A stretch of 13,070 nucleotides of DNA from assembly GCA_020442545.1 (NCBI GenBank), contig JAGRJX010000039.1, positions 1 to 13,070 of the forward strand, written 5' to 3'. Position 1 is the stretch's first letter. Every line of letters begins with the position of its first letter. The notes beneath the pieces were generated by a model that was not told where the DNA came from, did no database searches, and saw only the letters and a list, made by a program, of their open reading frames with translations. The translations under genes and the position numbers were made by a program. Source of the DNA: Lysobacterales bacterium (GTDB lineage: Bacteria > Pseudomonadota > Gammaproteobacteria > Xanthomonadales > Xanthomonadaceae). Positions 1 to 7,518 of this stretch are shown here, piece after piece.

Positions 1-34
1 CAAGGAGATCAAAGTTCGACATTAGTTCTGGTTG

Positions 35-72
35 AAAAAAACCCGGCGGCACGCAGGATCGCGGGCCGCCGG
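35..72 (-). terminator. Rho-independent terminator after the TonB-dependent receptor gene
   Basis: Read on the minus strand, an 8-bp GC-only stem (CCGGCGGC at 72-65 pairing with GCCGCCGG at 50-43) with a 14-nt loop is followed by one G and seven Ts (41-35). It begins 12 nt after the receptor stop codon. This is a textbook intrinsic terminator layout and marks the end of the transglutaminase-receptor transcription unit. Confidence 0.88.
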
Positions 73-84
73 TGAGGTTCAAAT

Positions 85-3000
85 CTAGAACTCGAGCGAA
101 AGCGTCAGCTGACCATAGCGCGGTGACTGCAGATAGCGCTCCATGCCGAATCGATCATCACGATCACCCACGCCCGGCTCCAACTCCTGATACACCCAGA
201 CCGGCACCTGCTTGTTGAGCGCGTTGAACACCGCGAGCTTGCCGCGGAACGTGGCAAATCCCAGATCGCGCTGGTAGTGCAGGCTGACACCAAGATCGAC
301 CAGCCACGGCATGCGCCCTGCTCCGCCGCGAGGTGAATGCTCGAAGACGCGATCAGCCGTACTCCAGGTGTCGCCTTCCTGCGGATTCGGGAATGCCTGC
401 TCTGGCGTACAGCTATCCACACACAGGTAGTAGCTGTGATAGCTCTTCCAGTTGAATGGATTGCCAACGCCGAAGGCGGTGATCGGCCCACCGGACCTTG
501 CGTCCAGGGTACCGCCGACGTACCAGTTGTCGGTGAACGCATAGGTTCCACGCAACTTGATCTGATGCCGGTGATCGTTGGCCAGTGGGCCGTAGCCGTT
601 AAGATTCACGAACGGATCGTCGAAGTTCTCGGTGCGTCCGGTATCGCCGAAATTGGTATCGGTATTGACTGGACCTTCGGCGTTGCCCTCGCTCCAGGAC
701 AGGGTGTACGACGCATTGAACGCCCATTTGTCGTCCCAGGCACGGTCGATCTGCAGTTCGATGGCCTTGTAGCTGCGTCGCGGTTTTTCCCAGCCCCGTT
801 GCGACCCGCCAGTCGAGTTGACGTACTCCCAGTCGCCGTCGATGTACTCGTAGTTGTCGTTTTCGGTCCAGTAGCCGTACTGCGAGGTGTCGATGGTGAT
901 GTAGCCATCATCCACGCCGTCGCAGTCGCTGTCGCCCCAGATCGTCACTTCCTCGCCCGGATTGGCCATCACCCAGCTGCTGCCCACGCGTCCGCACTGC
1001 GGGGTTGCGCGGATGTTGATGTCGTCGATGGCGTTGTGCAGCTTGCGGTAGATGCCGCGCACGCCCCACGACCAGTCCGCGTTGATCTGCTGCTGGAATC
1101 CAAGGATCAGCTCATCCTGGTAGACCGGGTCCATGTCGGCGTCCACTTCCGATCGCAGATCGCCCACGGTGCCGTCGCCCTGATCATTGCTGAAACCGAA
1201 CTGGGTGCCGAGGATCGGCATGGCGTACTGCACACCGTTGTGTTCGAGCAGCTGCCAGCCGTCAAAGCCGTAGAACGTACGCTCGTCCAGCAGCGCGCCC
1301 GCCTGCTTTATGTTGATTACGTTGGCAACCGGCAGGAAGTAGCGCCCGACATTGCCAAACACCTTGGTGCTGCCATCGCCTGCTGGATCCCAGGAGAAAC
1401 CTACGCGCGGTGAAATCATGTTGTCCATGCGGATGTAGGTATTGCCCTCCGCATCCTTGTTGTTGAAGCCCTCGCTGCGTAGCCCGAGGTTGAGAACGAA
1501 GTTGTCGCTGATCGACCAGTTGTCCTCCAGATAGTAGGCACGATTAGTGGTCTCGAAGTTGCCGAAGATCTCGTAGCGACGGGCACGAACGTAGGCGTTG
1601 TATCCCGGCGGCACGATACCGGCGTCGGGAATCTGCGCGCCGGGCGTGGTGCTGTAGACACCGTAGGCGATACCGCCGGGTCCGGCGTATCGGGAACTGA
1701 GATCGGATGTATCGGACTCGCGGTCAATGCCGAACCGCAGCAGGTGGTCTCCCAGTGACCATTCGAAATCCGCACGCATCTGCTCACGTTCATCGAGCCG
1801 GTCATACACCGACAGGTTGTTGGTGCAGCCAGCGGGGGCGCCAGGGTCCACCACGCTGGACGCGTAGGAGACATAGTTGCAGTCCTCGTCGGCCGGCGAC
1901 GCGGACAGGCTGCTGCGGTTGTTGCGACCGTACATGAGCTTCATCGACAGGTTGTCGGTGAAATAGGATGTCCAGGTCGCCGCCCAGTTGCGGCCGCCTC
2001 CCTTGCCATAGGATTCGGAAAGCAGATCGCCGACATCGTCATTGTCGAAGTCGTAGGCATAGGTCTGGGTGTCAAGGCGGTTTTCATTGTTGAACGCCAT
2101 CAGGCTCAACATGTTGTTTTCATTGAGATTCCAGTCCAGCGTTACGCCCCAGAAGCCGTCGTCGGAATCACCGCGGCTCAACGATGAACCCGCATTGTTG
2201 GTGTTCTCCGGCTGGTAATCGCGCGCCTCGTACATGGCGAAAAAGAACAGGCGGTCCTTGATGATCGGCCCCGAGGCCCAGACATTGAGCTTGTTGGAAT
2301 CACCGCGGTCGCGGCTGCGGGTCAGGTAGCGTTCGCCATTGTCATAGCTGTCGCGGGCACTGGCCTCCCAGTTGTCCGGGCCGTAGACCCACTTCGCACC
2401 GTAGTGGAACTCATTCCCGCCAGACCGGGCCACGGCGTTCACCACACCACCGGTGGTACGGCCGTATTCCACCGAGTAGCCGCCGGTCTTGACCTGGAAC
2501 TCCTTGTAGAAATCAAACGGTGCCTCGGAGAAACCAACACGATTGTAGAAGTCGGTAACATTCAGGCCATTGATGTAGAAGGCATTTTCGGCTACCGATG
2601 AGCCACCAAAGGCAATACCGCCAAATGCGGCCGAACCGGCCGACACACCGGGCGCCAGCAGCGCCACGGAGGAAACACTGCGACTGACCGGGAGCCGTTC
2701 AAGCTCGGTATCGCTGATGTTGGTTGCCGATTCTGTCGAGCTCACGTCCACCATTGGTGCCACCTGGCTGGCACTGACCTCGATGGTGCCAAGCTCCGCA
2801 GCGGCGGCGACGTTTGCGTTGGTCGTCTTGCCCAGATTCACGGTGACCTGAACCGGCGCGTCGCCACTACTGGTGGTCAGGGTGTAGCGGCCCACGGTGA
2901 GGAAGGGGATACGGTACTCACCCTCCGCGTTGGCGGTAACGCTGCGGCTGAAGCCGGTTTCCGGGTTGCTGATCGTGACGGTTGCGCCAGGGGCGGTTCG

Positions 3001-3120
3001 TCCGATGACGGCGCCGTCATTGTTTGCGGCAAGAGCGATGCCGGATCCCATGGCCATCAAGCCAAGGCCAAGTGCCAGCGCGAGTTTGCTTTTGCGCAGG
3101 TTTCGTGAACGGGTCAACAT
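85..3120 (-). CDS. TonB-dependent outer-membrane receptor, Oar-like (carboxypeptidase-regulatory N-domain)
   Basis: This 1011-aa protein should be an outer-membrane beta-barrel that takes up a ligand using TonB energy. Seen in order: a signal peptide (residues 1-31, LRKSK n-region, cleavage after ALA), a CarboxypepD_reg-like beta domain (about 36-87, with GEYRI and VGRYTLT), a TonB-box-like IEVSAS (113-118), a plug domain (about 130-235, ending in GGVVNAVARSGG), then a barrel ending LSLEF with the C-terminal Phe typical of outer-membrane proteins. The start at 3120 is chosen over an upstream in-frame start because GAGGGG lies 9 nt before it and a signal peptide follows directly. It is the second gene of a unit with the transglutaminase-fold gene, 19 nt downstream of it. 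Family is secure. The ligand cannot be read from sequence; context suggests peptidoglycan peptides. Oar-like receptors have also been linked to protein export, so transport in the other direction is possible. Confidence 0.93.
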   Translation of the reverse strand: MLTRSRNLRKSKLALALGLGLMAMGSGIALAANNDGAVIGRTAPGATVTISNPETGFSRSVTANAEGEYRIPFLTVGRYTLTTSSGDAPVQVTVNLGKTTNANVAAAAELGTIEVSASQVAPMVDVSSTESATNISDTELERLPVSRSVSSVALLAPGVSAGSAAFGGIAFGGSSVAENAFYINGLNVTDFYNRVGFSEAPFDFYKEFQVKTGGYSVEYGRTTGGVVNAVARSGGNEFHYGAKWVYGPDNWEASARDSYDNGERYLTRSRDRGDSNKLNVWASGPIIKDRLFFFAMYEARDYQPENTNNAGSSLSRGDSDDGFWGVTLDWNLNENNMLSLMAFNNENRLDTQTYAYDFDNDDVGDLLSESYGKGGGRNWAATWTSYFTDNLSMKLMYGRNNRSSLSASPADEDCNYVSYASSVVDPGAPAGCTNNLSVYDRLDEREQMRADFEWSLGDHLLRFGIDRESDTSDLSSRYAGPGGIAYGVYSTTPGAQIPDAGIVPPGYNAYVRARRYEIFGNFETTNRAYYLEDNWSISDNFVLNLGLRSEGFNNKDAEGNTYIRMDNMISPRVGFSWDPAGDGSTKVFGNVGRYFLPVANVINIKQAGALLDERTFYGFDGWQLLEHNGVQYAMPILGTQFGFSNDQGDGTVGDLRSEVDADMDPVYQDELILGFQQQINADWSWGVRGIYRKLHNAIDDINIRATPQCGRVGSSWVMANPGEEVTIWGDSDCDGVDDGYITIDTSQYGYWTENDNYEYIDGDWEYVNSTGGSQRGWEKPRRSYKAIELQIDRAWDDKWAFNASYTLSWSEGNAEGPVNTDTNFGDTGRTENFDDPFVNLNGYGPLANDHRHQIKLRGTYAFTDNWYVGGTLDARSGGPITAFGVGNPFNWKSYHSYYLCVDSCTPEQAFPNPQEGDTWSTADRVFEHSPRGGAGRMPWLVDLGVSLHYQRDLGFATFRGKLAVFNALNKQVPVWVYQELEPGVGDRDDRFGMERYLQSPRYGQLTLSLEF

Positions 3121-3129
3121 GTCGGAGTT

Positions 3130-3135
3130 CCCCTC
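3130..3135 (-). promoter_or_regulatory. Ribosome binding site fixing the TonB receptor start
   Basis: GAGGGG on the minus strand lies 9 nt upstream of the ATG at 3120, in the short gap after the transglutaminase-fold gene. It supports 3120 rather than a start at 3189, which would overlap the preceding gene and bury the signal peptide. Confidence 0.75.
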
Positions 3136-3139
3136 TCGG

Positions 3140-4657
3140 TTATCGGTGCAGGCTGGTTGATCGGGTGTTCTGGTCCGGCGCACCTGCATCCGGCAGAACG
3201 TGCCACTCGAAGTCGTAGTTCCATTGGTCGTAGTAGAGATTGCCGCCGCGCCATTCCACTTCGCCGCGCTGCGAGTCCACGTTGTCGGAGCGGAAATGCT
3301 GTTTCGCCGGCGTTAGTGGCCGGGAATAGTCGCTGTTGAAGGCAATCCGGTAGCCGTCCAGGCCGCCCAGGTAAAAGTCGGCGACGTCCGCGTCGTCGCT
3401 GTCCAGACGGCCGAAGGTGACATCCATCGGCAGCCAGCCGTAGGGCGCGATGTACAGCCAGCCCCAGTCGTGGATGTTCCAGTAGTCGCCTGGCGAGAAC
3501 ATGGCACCGGACTGCCAGCGAGCCGGGATACCGTTGAGGCGCAGCAGAGTCATCAGCAGAAGCGTCTGCTGGCCGCAGTCACCATGACCGGCGTGCAGGG
3601 TGTAGTCGCTGAGATTGCTGATGGTCGAGTATTCGCGCGCGCCGGCCCACGGAATGCGGTCGACGGCGGCATAGAGCTTCTGTGCAATCCGCCACGGATC
3701 GGTCTCGTCGCCGACGACCTGTTGCGAGAACACGCGCAGGGCGCGCGTGAAGACGATGTGCGGCGGCCGCTCGGCAATAAACGGCGCCAGTTCCCGAGTG
3801 ATCGACACCGTCTCGACCCGTGTCGGGTCCACGGCCATGTGCCGGGCGAAGATCGTCAATTCGTAGGTGATGCTGAACTCGGTGGGCTTGCCCTTCTCCG
3901 CCGCCCGTTCCAGATACACGCTACGCTGCGCGGTGCCGGCCGGCGCGATCCGGTGCGTCCCGGGCTGGCTGGACACGAAGCGGATGCCCTCCTGCTGCCC
4001 CATCAGTTCCTGCGGATAGGGAATCCAGGCGCGCAGCGTCTCGCCATCAGGCACTGAATCCGCATCAACGCTGAGATGCTGAGTAATGCGGAATCGGCGT
4101 GGCAACACCGAGGGATTGCCGCTCTCCGCGACTGCCTCCAATACCTCGCGGTGATGCGGATGTGCCGACTCCAGTGGACTACCTGGCGTGGCGGTCGTCT
4201 TATTGCGTCGGGCACGAGCGCTTTCGTTGAGCAGGAACAGATTGCCGATGCCGCGCCTGAAGTAGCGGCGCTCGCCGTCGATGACCATTGATTCCAGGTC
4301 GCCGCTCGCCGTCCAGCGGGTGACGTCTTCCGCTTCGAGATCCGGCAGCTGTTGTGCCAGACGTTCGCTGGCCTGCGCTTGATCGAGGCTGAAGTCCGAC
4401 CGGATCCGACGCATCCGTTCCTGCTGCCACTGGTAGTCGCGCCGGATGTTTTCGTCAATACCCGCAGCCGCCAGCGCACCACGAATGGCCCGGCTGGCGA
4501 GTGAGAACTGCCCGGCATCAACCATGGCCGCCACTCGCTCGGGTGGCACTACTGCTGATGACGATGCGGCGGAGGCGCCAGCCGCTCCGGTGGCCGCCAG
4601 AGCCAGCAGCAGTGATCGAGCCAACGCTTCCAGCCTATTGGTCGGCCTTCCTCGCAC
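3140..4657 (-). CDS. Exported transglutaminase-fold (papain-like) protein
   Basis: This 505-aa protein has a predicted signal peptide (MRGRPTNR n-region, then LLLALAATGAAGASA), so it should act in the periplasm. A helical segment (about 40-130) and a beta-rich domain (about 185-290) precede a transglutaminase-like core with the Cys-His-Asp triad visible: C361 in HGDCGQQ, H396 in NIHDWGW and D412 in PMDVTFG. Bacterial members of this fold are usually peptidases, amidases or of unknown activity rather than true crosslinkers, so the reaction is open. I chose the GTG at 4657 because AAGGGAGG sits 9 nt upstream; the longer GTG at 4711 lacks a good Shine-Dalgarno and overlaps a candidate promoter. 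It is the first gene of a unit with the TonB receptor and is divergent from the peptidoglycan-peptide operon, so a role in handling cell-wall peptides or the receptor's ligand is plausible but inferred. Confidence 0.88.
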   Translation of the reverse strand: MRGRPTNRLEALARSLLLALAATGAAGASAASSSAVVPPERVAAMVDAGQFSLASRAIRGALAAAGIDENIRRDYQWQQERMRRIRSDFSLDQAQASERLAQQLPDLEAEDVTRWTASGDLESMVIDGERRYFRRGIGNLFLLNESARARRNKTTATPGSPLESAHPHHREVLEAVAESGNPSVLPRRFRITQHLSVDADSVPDGETLRAWIPYPQELMGQQEGIRFVSSQPGTHRIAPAGTAQRSVYLERAAEKGKPTEFSITYELTIFARHMAVDPTRVETVSITRELAPFIAERPPHIVFTRALRVFSQQVVGDETDPWRIAQKLYAAVDRIPWAGAREYSTISNLSDYTLHAGHGDCGQQTLLLMTLLRLNGIPARWQSGAMFSPGDYWNIHDWGWLYIAPYGWLPMDVTFGRLDSDDADVADFYLGGLDGYRIAFNSDYSRPLTPAKQHFRSDNVDSQRGEVEWRGGNLYYDQWNYDFEWHVLPDAGAPDQNTRSTSLHR

Positions 4658-4666
4658 CGGTAACGC

Positions 4667-4674
4667 CCTCCCTT
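4667..4674 (-). promoter_or_regulatory. Ribosome binding site for the transglutaminase-fold gene
   Basis: AAGGGAGG on the minus strand, close to the consensus AAGGAGG, lies 9 nt before the GTG at 4657. It decides the GTG start. Confidence 0.7.
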
Positions 4675-4701
4675 CCCCGCGTGTATCGTTCGGCGGGACA
4701 T

Positions 4702-4730
4702 GATGTAGCACAGCAATATGAGGTCGTCAA
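4702..4730 (-). promoter_or_regulatory. Candidate sigma-70 promoter for the transglutaminase-receptor unit
   Basis: On the minus strand, TTGACG (4730-4725) is followed after 17 nt by TACATC (4707-4702). The -35 matches consensus at five of six positions; the -10 is weak. Transcription would begin near 4695, downstream of the GTG at 4711 and upstream of the GTG at 4657, which agrees with the shorter start. Confidence 0.4.
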
Positions 4731-4742
4731 TAATTTATGCTC

Positions 4743-4772
4743 TTTACATGACATTGCAGAATTACCTATTCT
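4743..4772 (+). promoter_or_regulatory. Candidate sigma-70 promoter for the peptidoglycan-peptide operon
   Basis: TTTACA (4743-4748, five of six consensus matches) and TATTCT (4767-4772, four of six) are separated by 18 nt. Transcription would start near 4779, leaving a leader of about 30 nt before the ATG at 4808. The -10 box lies inside the palindrome at 4756-4774. Confidence 0.45.
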
Positions 4773-4774
4773 GC
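4756..4774. promoter_or_regulatory. Perfect 7-5-7 palindrome, candidate regulator operator
   Basis: GCAGAAT (4756-4762) and ATTCTGC (4768-4774) are exact inverted repeats around the 5-nt spacer TACCT. The symmetry extends two more base pairs outside one mismatch (4753-4754 with 4776-4777). It covers the -10 box of the rightward promoter, where a bound repressor would block transcription. The MurR/RpiR-type regulator encoded in the same operon is the obvious candidate ligand-responsive protein; this is inference. Confidence 0.45.
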
Positions 4775-4793
4775 CATTCCGGTGCCGTGGCGC

Positions 4794-4799
4794 GGAGGA
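4794..4799 (+). promoter_or_regulatory. Ribosome binding site fixing the NlpC/P60 gene start
   Basis: GGAGGA lies 8 nt before the ATG at 4808. The in-frame ATGs at 4718 and 4904 have no comparable site, so it decides the start. Confidence 0.75.
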
Positions 4800-4807
4800 A
4801 CAAGATC

Positions 4808-6376
4808 ATGATCCACTTGCAGCGCCTGTGGCATGGCAGTCTTGCCGATTCCACCGACTTCCCCGCCATCGCAAAGCGCGAGCAATTCGACACTTCCGCC
4901 GACATGGCTGCACGCCGACACCGCCGATCAGCAGGCGCCGACCGCTGGCACACGAGCCAGTCCCGGATCAACCGGATCGGTCCGTGCGCGGCCCTGCTGC
5001 TGGTGCTCGGATTCGCCGCGCCGGTGCTCGCACGCCAAGACCTGCCGCTGTCATTGCCACCTTCCGGCGTACCGGGCGTCGGCGAGACTGAGCTCATCGC
5101 GGACTTTTGGGTAAAGGGAGCGGCCGACCGCCATACGGTGCTGCTTGCCGGCGATGCCATCCGGGTACGCAACCGGCAGTTGCTCGAGCAAGACCCATCC
5201 ATGCACGCGCTGGCCGATATGCCGGCTCAGCTGCAGGCAGCTCAGGTGCGCCAATGGATCGAGGCCCGCTCCCCACGGCCCGCTGGCGCGCTGTTCGACA
5301 TTAACGGCAAGCCAGTCTCCGCAGTTGATCTGGATGCTTGGATGGCCGCTCTGGCCCTGGATCGGATTCCGGCATCGCAGGCAACCCGCTTTGGCCTGAC
5401 GCTGAAGCGAAGTGCATTGCGCAGCTTCCCGACTGCACGGCGCGTGTTCAGCGAAGCCGGTGAGACCGATATCGACCGCTTTCAGGAAAGCGCCCTGTTT
5501 CCCGGAACGCCAGTGGTGATCGCGCATACCAGCCGTGATGGCAAGTGGCTGTTCGTGGTCAGTCCACGCTACGCCGCCTGGACGCTCGCCGATGCCGTCG
5601 CCGAGGGAGATCGGGACGTGGTGCTGAGCTACCCGGAGCGATCACCGTATCGGGTGATCACAGGCGACGAGGTGCGGACCGTGAACAGTCGTGAACAGCC
5701 AGCACTGTCACAGCTTGATCTGGACATGGGCGTACGCATTCCGCTGGCGCTCGATGTCGCAGCCGACCAGCCGGTGAACGGACAGACCTCCTACAGTTCG
5801 TGGGTCCTGGAATTGCCGCTGCGTGGCGCGGATGGTCAACTCGCCTTCGCCCCCGCCCTGCTGCAGAAAAACCGGGACAGCGCCGTCGACTACCTGCCGC
5901 TTACCCGTGCCAACCTGATCCGCCAGGCCTTCAGGTTTCTTGGCGAACGCTATGGCTGGGGCCATGCCTACAATGGGCGCGACTGCTCGGGCTTCGTGTC
6001 GGAGGTCTACCAGTCCATGGGCCTGACCCTGCCGCGCAACACCAGCGACCAGGCGGTCAGTCCGGTATTCCCGCACCAGCGCTTTGATGCGGCTTCGAGT
6101 GATGATGATCGACGCAGGGCTGTCGCGAACCTTGACGTCGGCGACCTGGTGTATATCCCCGGACATGTGATGATGGTGATCGGTCAGGCCCACGGGCGCC
6201 ACTACGTGATCCACGACGTCTCCGGGATCAGCTATCGACAGCCCGACGGCTCGCGGCGCCGGATCAAGCTCAACGCGGTGTCCGTGACGCCGCTGGAACC
6301 GCTGATGTTCAACGACAACGAGCGCTACATCGACCGCATGACCAGCATCGTGCGCCCCTGGGGAATCCTGCCATGA
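4808..6376 (+). CDS. Exported SH3b-NlpC/P60 endopeptidase, YkfC-like (gamma-D-glutamyl-diamino acid type)
   Basis: Predicted to cut the gamma-D-Glu-meso-DAP bond of peptidoglycan stem peptides, releasing L-Ala-D-Glu. The 522-aa product has a hydrophobic segment (61-70) with likely cleavage after VLA at 75, an N-terminal domain (about 80-195), SH3b-like domains (about 200-350; SFPTARRVF and WVLELPL regions) and a C-terminal NlpC/P60 domain. The catalytic residues are visible: C393 in GRDCSGFV, H453 in GHVMMVIG and H469 in VIHD. The N-domain/SH3b/NlpC order fits the multidomain family of putative gamma-D-glutamyl-diamino acid endopeptidases. The start rests on the GGAGGA site and gives an unusually long n-region of about 55 residues before the hydrophobic core. 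The stop overlaps the epimerase start (ATGA). Linkage to a dipeptide epimerase, as for ykfC and ykfB in Bacillus subtilis, strongly supports the substrate call; tripeptide versus longer muropeptide preference is unknown. Confidence 0.9.
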   Translation: MIHLQRLWHGSLADSTDFPAIAKREQFDTSADMAARRHRRSAGADRWHTSQSRINRIGPCAALLLVLGFAAPVLARQDLPLSLPPSGVPGVGETELIADFWVKGAADRHTVLLAGDAIRVRNRQLLEQDPSMHALADMPAQLQAAQVRQWIEARSPRPAGALFDINGKPVSAVDLDAWMAALALDRIPASQATRFGLTLKRSALRSFPTARRVFSEAGETDIDRFQESALFPGTPVVIAHTSRDGKWLFVVSPRYAAWTLADAVAEGDRDVVLSYPERSPYRVITGDEVRTVNSREQPALSQLDLDMGVRIPLALDVAADQPVNGQTSYSSWVLELPLRGADGQLAFAPALLQKNRDSAVDYLPLTRANLIRQAFRFLGERYGWGHAYNGRDCSGFVSEVYQSMGLTLPRNTSDQAVSPVFPHQRFDAASSDDDRRRAVANLDVGDLVYIPGHVMMVIGQAHGRHYVIHDVSGISYRQPDGSRRRIKLNAVSVTPLEPLMFNDNERYIDRMTSIVRPWGILP

Positions 6377-7488
6377 AGATCACCGACATCCGTTTCGGTC
6401 GCCTCCGGGTGCCGCTGAAGACGCCGTTCAAGACAGCGCTGCGCACGGTGAACGAGATCGACGACATCGTCGTCATCATCAAGACCGACACCGGCCATGT
6501 CGGGTATGGCGAAGCACCGGCGACTGCAGTGATCACCGGCGATACGCTGGGCTCGATCATCGACGCGATCCGTCATTACATCGCCCCGCGCCTGATCGGA
6601 CAGGAGATCGCCAACCTCAACCACATCACCCGCCTGATTCAGGACTCCATGGAGAAGAACACCAGCGCCAAGGCGGCGGTGGAAATCGCGGTGCACGATC
6701 TGTGGGGACAGCTGTACGACGCGCCGCTGTACCAGTTGCTCGGCGGCGGCGATCCGGCGATCACCACCGACATCACCATCAGCGTTGATTACATCGACAA
6801 GATGGTTGCGGACTCGCTGAAGGCCGTGGAGCGTGGCTTCGAGTCGCTGAAGATCAAGGTCGGCAAGGATCTCGGCGTGGACATTGAACGTGTCAAGGCC
6901 ATCCACGCGGCCGTGGAAGGCCGCGCGCTGCTGCGACTCGATGCCAATCAGGGCTGGACAGCCAAGCAGGCCGTGTACGCACTGAACAACCTGGAAGAAG
7001 CGGGGGTCAAGCTCGAGCTGGTCGAGCAGCCGGTCAAGGCACGTGACCTCGATGGCCTGCTCTATGTGACCGAGCGGGTGCAAACGCCGGTCATGGCGGA
7101 CGAGAGTGTGTTCGACCCGATGCAGGCGGTGGAATTGATCCGCATGCGCGCGGCCGATATCGTCAACATCAAGCTGATGAAAACCGGGGGCATCTCCAAT
7201 GCAATCAAACTGGCCGACATTGCCGCTCTGCACGGCGTCGAATGCATGATCGGCTGCATGCTGGAGACCTCGATCAGTGTGGCCGCAGCGGTGCATGTGG
7301 CGGTGGCCAAGGCTGACGTGATCACCAAGATTGACCTCGACGGTCCGTCCCTGTGTACGCTGGACCCGGTGGACACCGGCGTCCTGTTCAACGACTCGGA
7401 GATTTCGATCACCGATGCGCCGGGACTTGGCGTTCGCGAGATTCGCGGCCTGGAACCGCTGGAAGTCGCTCAGGCCTGGGCGAGCTGA
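6373..7488 (+). CDS. L-Ala-D/L-Glu dipeptide epimerase (enolase superfamily, YkfB/YcjG type)
   Basis: A cytoplasmic 371-aa enzyme expected to convert L-Ala-D-Glu into L-Ala-L-Glu, so that normal dipeptidases can use cell-wall-derived peptide. It has the muconate-lactonizing-enzyme layout: capping N-domain (about 1-120) and a barrel with K160/K162 (KIK), metal ligands D190 (RLDAN), E218 (VEQP) and D243 (ADES), and the second catalytic lysine K267 (NIKLMK). D321 and D323 (DLDGP) form the DxD motif that in dipeptide epimerases binds the substrate amino terminus; it separates them from other family members. Length and residue spacing agree with the B. subtilis YkfB type. The ATG overlaps the NlpC/P60 stop by four bases, and an in-frame GGGGA precedes it. 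No signal peptide. Related epimerases act on other dipeptides, but the neighbouring endopeptidase makes L-Ala-D-Glu the best substrate. Confidence 0.93.
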   Translation: MKITDIRFGRLRVPLKTPFKTALRTVNEIDDIVVIIKTDTGHVGYGEAPATAVITGDTLGSIIDAIRHYIAPRLIGQEIANLNHITRLIQDSMEKNTSAKAAVEIAVHDLWGQLYDAPLYQLLGGGDPAITTDITISVDYIDKMVADSLKAVERGFESLKIKVGKDLGVDIERVKAIHAAVEGRALLRLDANQGWTAKQAVYALNNLEEAGVKLELVEQPVKARDLDGLLYVTERVQTPVMADESVFDPMQAVELIRMRAADIVNIKLMKTGGISNAIKLADIAALHGVECMIGCMLETSISVAAAVHVAVAKADVITKIDLDGPSLCTLDPVDTGVLFNDSEISITDAPGLGVREIRGLEPLEVAQAWAS

Positions 7489-7518
7489 CGGGCCTCGGAC
7501 GAGGAAGGCAGAAACCGC

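Noticed and set aside
337..1413. A 358-codon open frame on the plus strand inside the TonB receptor gene
   Set aside because: It is the complement of the receptor coding sequence, with Val/Ala-rich low-information composition and no domain.
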